Assembly: GCA_046723355.1 (NCBI GenBank)
Contig: JBKOUJ010000054.1
Coordinates: forward strand, 1-44,717
Reading direction: 5' to 3'
DNA from: 13-2-20CM-68-14 sp046723355
Lineage (GTDB): Bacteria; Actinomycetota; Thermoleophilia; Gaiellales; Gaiellaceae
DNA length: 44,717 bases
The position numbers were made by a program, and so were the translations under genes. Of the stretch, positions 44,245 to 44,717 are shown piece after piece. Position 1 is the first letter of the stretch. Each line of letters begins with the position of its first letter. The notes under the pieces are model-generated. The model searched no databases and had not been told where the DNA came from. It saw nothing but the letters and a program-made list of their open reading frames with translations.

Positions 44245-44717
44245 GCGTTCTCGCAGACCAGGTCTACTTGCTCGCTCGGCGTTCTGTCGTGCGGACGGCA
44301 CGCCAGCCGGCGAACGTGATCGCGCCGCTCGTCTTTCCGATGTTGCTGCTCGCGGTCAACTCGGGCGGCCTGAAGGCCGAGACGCGCCTGCCGGGCTTCC
44401 CGACGACCTCGTTCGTCGCGTTCGCGCTCGCCGTGCCGTTCATCCAGGGCGCGCTCTTCGCGACCATGAACGCCGGCACCGACCTTGCGCGGGACATCCA
44501 GACCGGCTTCCTCAGCCGGCTCTCGCTGACCCCGATGCGCGGAATCGCGCTGCTCGCAGGCCAGCTCGGCGGTGTTGTCACGATGGGGGTCGTGCAGGCC
44601 GCCGTTTACCTGAGCGTCGGCCTGATCGTCGGGGTGCGGCTGGCGTCGGGCCCGGCCGGGGTCGTCGTGCTATTCGCACTCATGATCCTCGTCTCGCTCG
44701 GCTTCGGCGCCCTCGGC
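44241..44717 (+). CDS. ABC-2 type exporter permease, DrrB type (cut by window end)
   Basis: GTG 44241 overlaps the ATPase stop (GTGA). The first 159 codons are present. It begins with a cytoplasmic stretch (LLARRSVVRTARQPANV), then hydrophobic segments at about residues 27-40, 57-75, and 110-135, with the conserved DLARDIQTGFLSRLSLTP between, and a third and fourth helix before the window ends. Partner of the ATPase upstream. Confidence 0.88.
   Translation, partial: MSVLADQVYLLARRSVVRTARQPANVIAPLVFPMLLLAVNSGGLKAETRLPGFPTTSFVAFALAVPFIQGALFATMNAGTDLARDIQTGFLSRLSLTPMRGIALLAGQLGGVVTMGVVQAAVYLSVGLIVGVRLASGPAGVVVLFALMILVSLGFGALG

Overview
The window is high-GC bacterial chromosome with dense, short-spaced genes on both strands. 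Marker content (mycobacterial-type CysA sulfurtransferase with a CRIGERS loop, DipZ fusion, PAC2-family protein, ECF41/SigJ sigma factor, DrrA-type exporters, KorA/KorB 2-oxoacid:ferredoxin oxidoreductase, archaeal-type phosphoglycerate mutase) points to an actinobacterium. A deep lineage such as Thermoleophilia is my best guess, not something the sequence proves. At least eight genes have a TANNNT -10 hexamer only 6-8 nt before the start codon and no Shine-Dalgarno, so leaderless transcription looks common. I see no rRNA, tRNA, CRISPR array, insertion sequence or prophage, and no gene-free stretch longer than about 210 bases.

Layout. 1-9.5 kb, mostly plus strand: end of a thioredoxin-like protein, a UbiB/ABC1 kinase-like gene broken by a frameshift, a rhodanese, selD, an NMNAT-type nucleotidyltransferase, a cupredoxin-like secreted protein, apgM, a methyltransferase (minus), ctaA and a PAC2 protein. 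9.5-17.7 kb, minus strand: dipZ, a large SF2 helicase, a tandem-repeat hypothetical, and a fadA-fadB pair for fatty-acid beta-oxidation. 17.7-23 kb: a TPR-like hypothetical (plus), then a minus run read from 23 kb down: XRE-TPR regulator, AlkA-like glycosylase, proC, pgl and an ArsR-type regulator. 23-28 kb, plus: a tiny secreted-type peptide gene, a VOC protein, a membrane protein (minus), a 76-aa protein, and the kor operon, which carries two micro-genes between its subunits. 28-32.3 kb: alpha/beta hydrolase (minus), a frameshifted HYR-domain secreted protein, an ECF41 sigma factor (minus) and a divergent ABC exporter. 32.3-40.2 kb, minus: coiled-coil protein, 2H phosphoesterase, EEP nuclease and MFS exporter as one operon; a two-component system with an overlapping exported protein; a MarR-MFS operon. 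40.3-44.7 kb: a minus orphan, a PASTA protein, two tandem MarR genes, and a divergent ABC exporter cut by the window end.

How genes work together. Several units look self-contained: sigma factor plus exporter with an ECF41-like promoter between them; two tandem MarR repressors plus exporter with a 7-bp inverted repeat straddling the exporter promoter; MarR plus MFS with a 17-bp inverted repeat at the start; exported repeat protein plus response regulator plus histidine kinase with overlapping or near-overlapping starts. The most interesting unit is at 21.7-23.25 kb: an XRE HTH plus TPR regulator, the domain plan of RRNPP peptide-sensing regulators, divergent from a 28-codon gene. That small gene has a near-perfect Shine-Dalgarno, a positively charged start, a hydrophobic core, a short tail ending in PWGP and its own downstream hairpin. 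I propose it as a candidate cell-cell peptide signalling pair.

Three families of short palindromic repeats are interspersed in intergenic spaces: hairpins with compensatory changes flanking selD, CCGGGTTTAA-hairpin elements after stop codons, and GGGACNGTCCC pairs bracketing the kor region.
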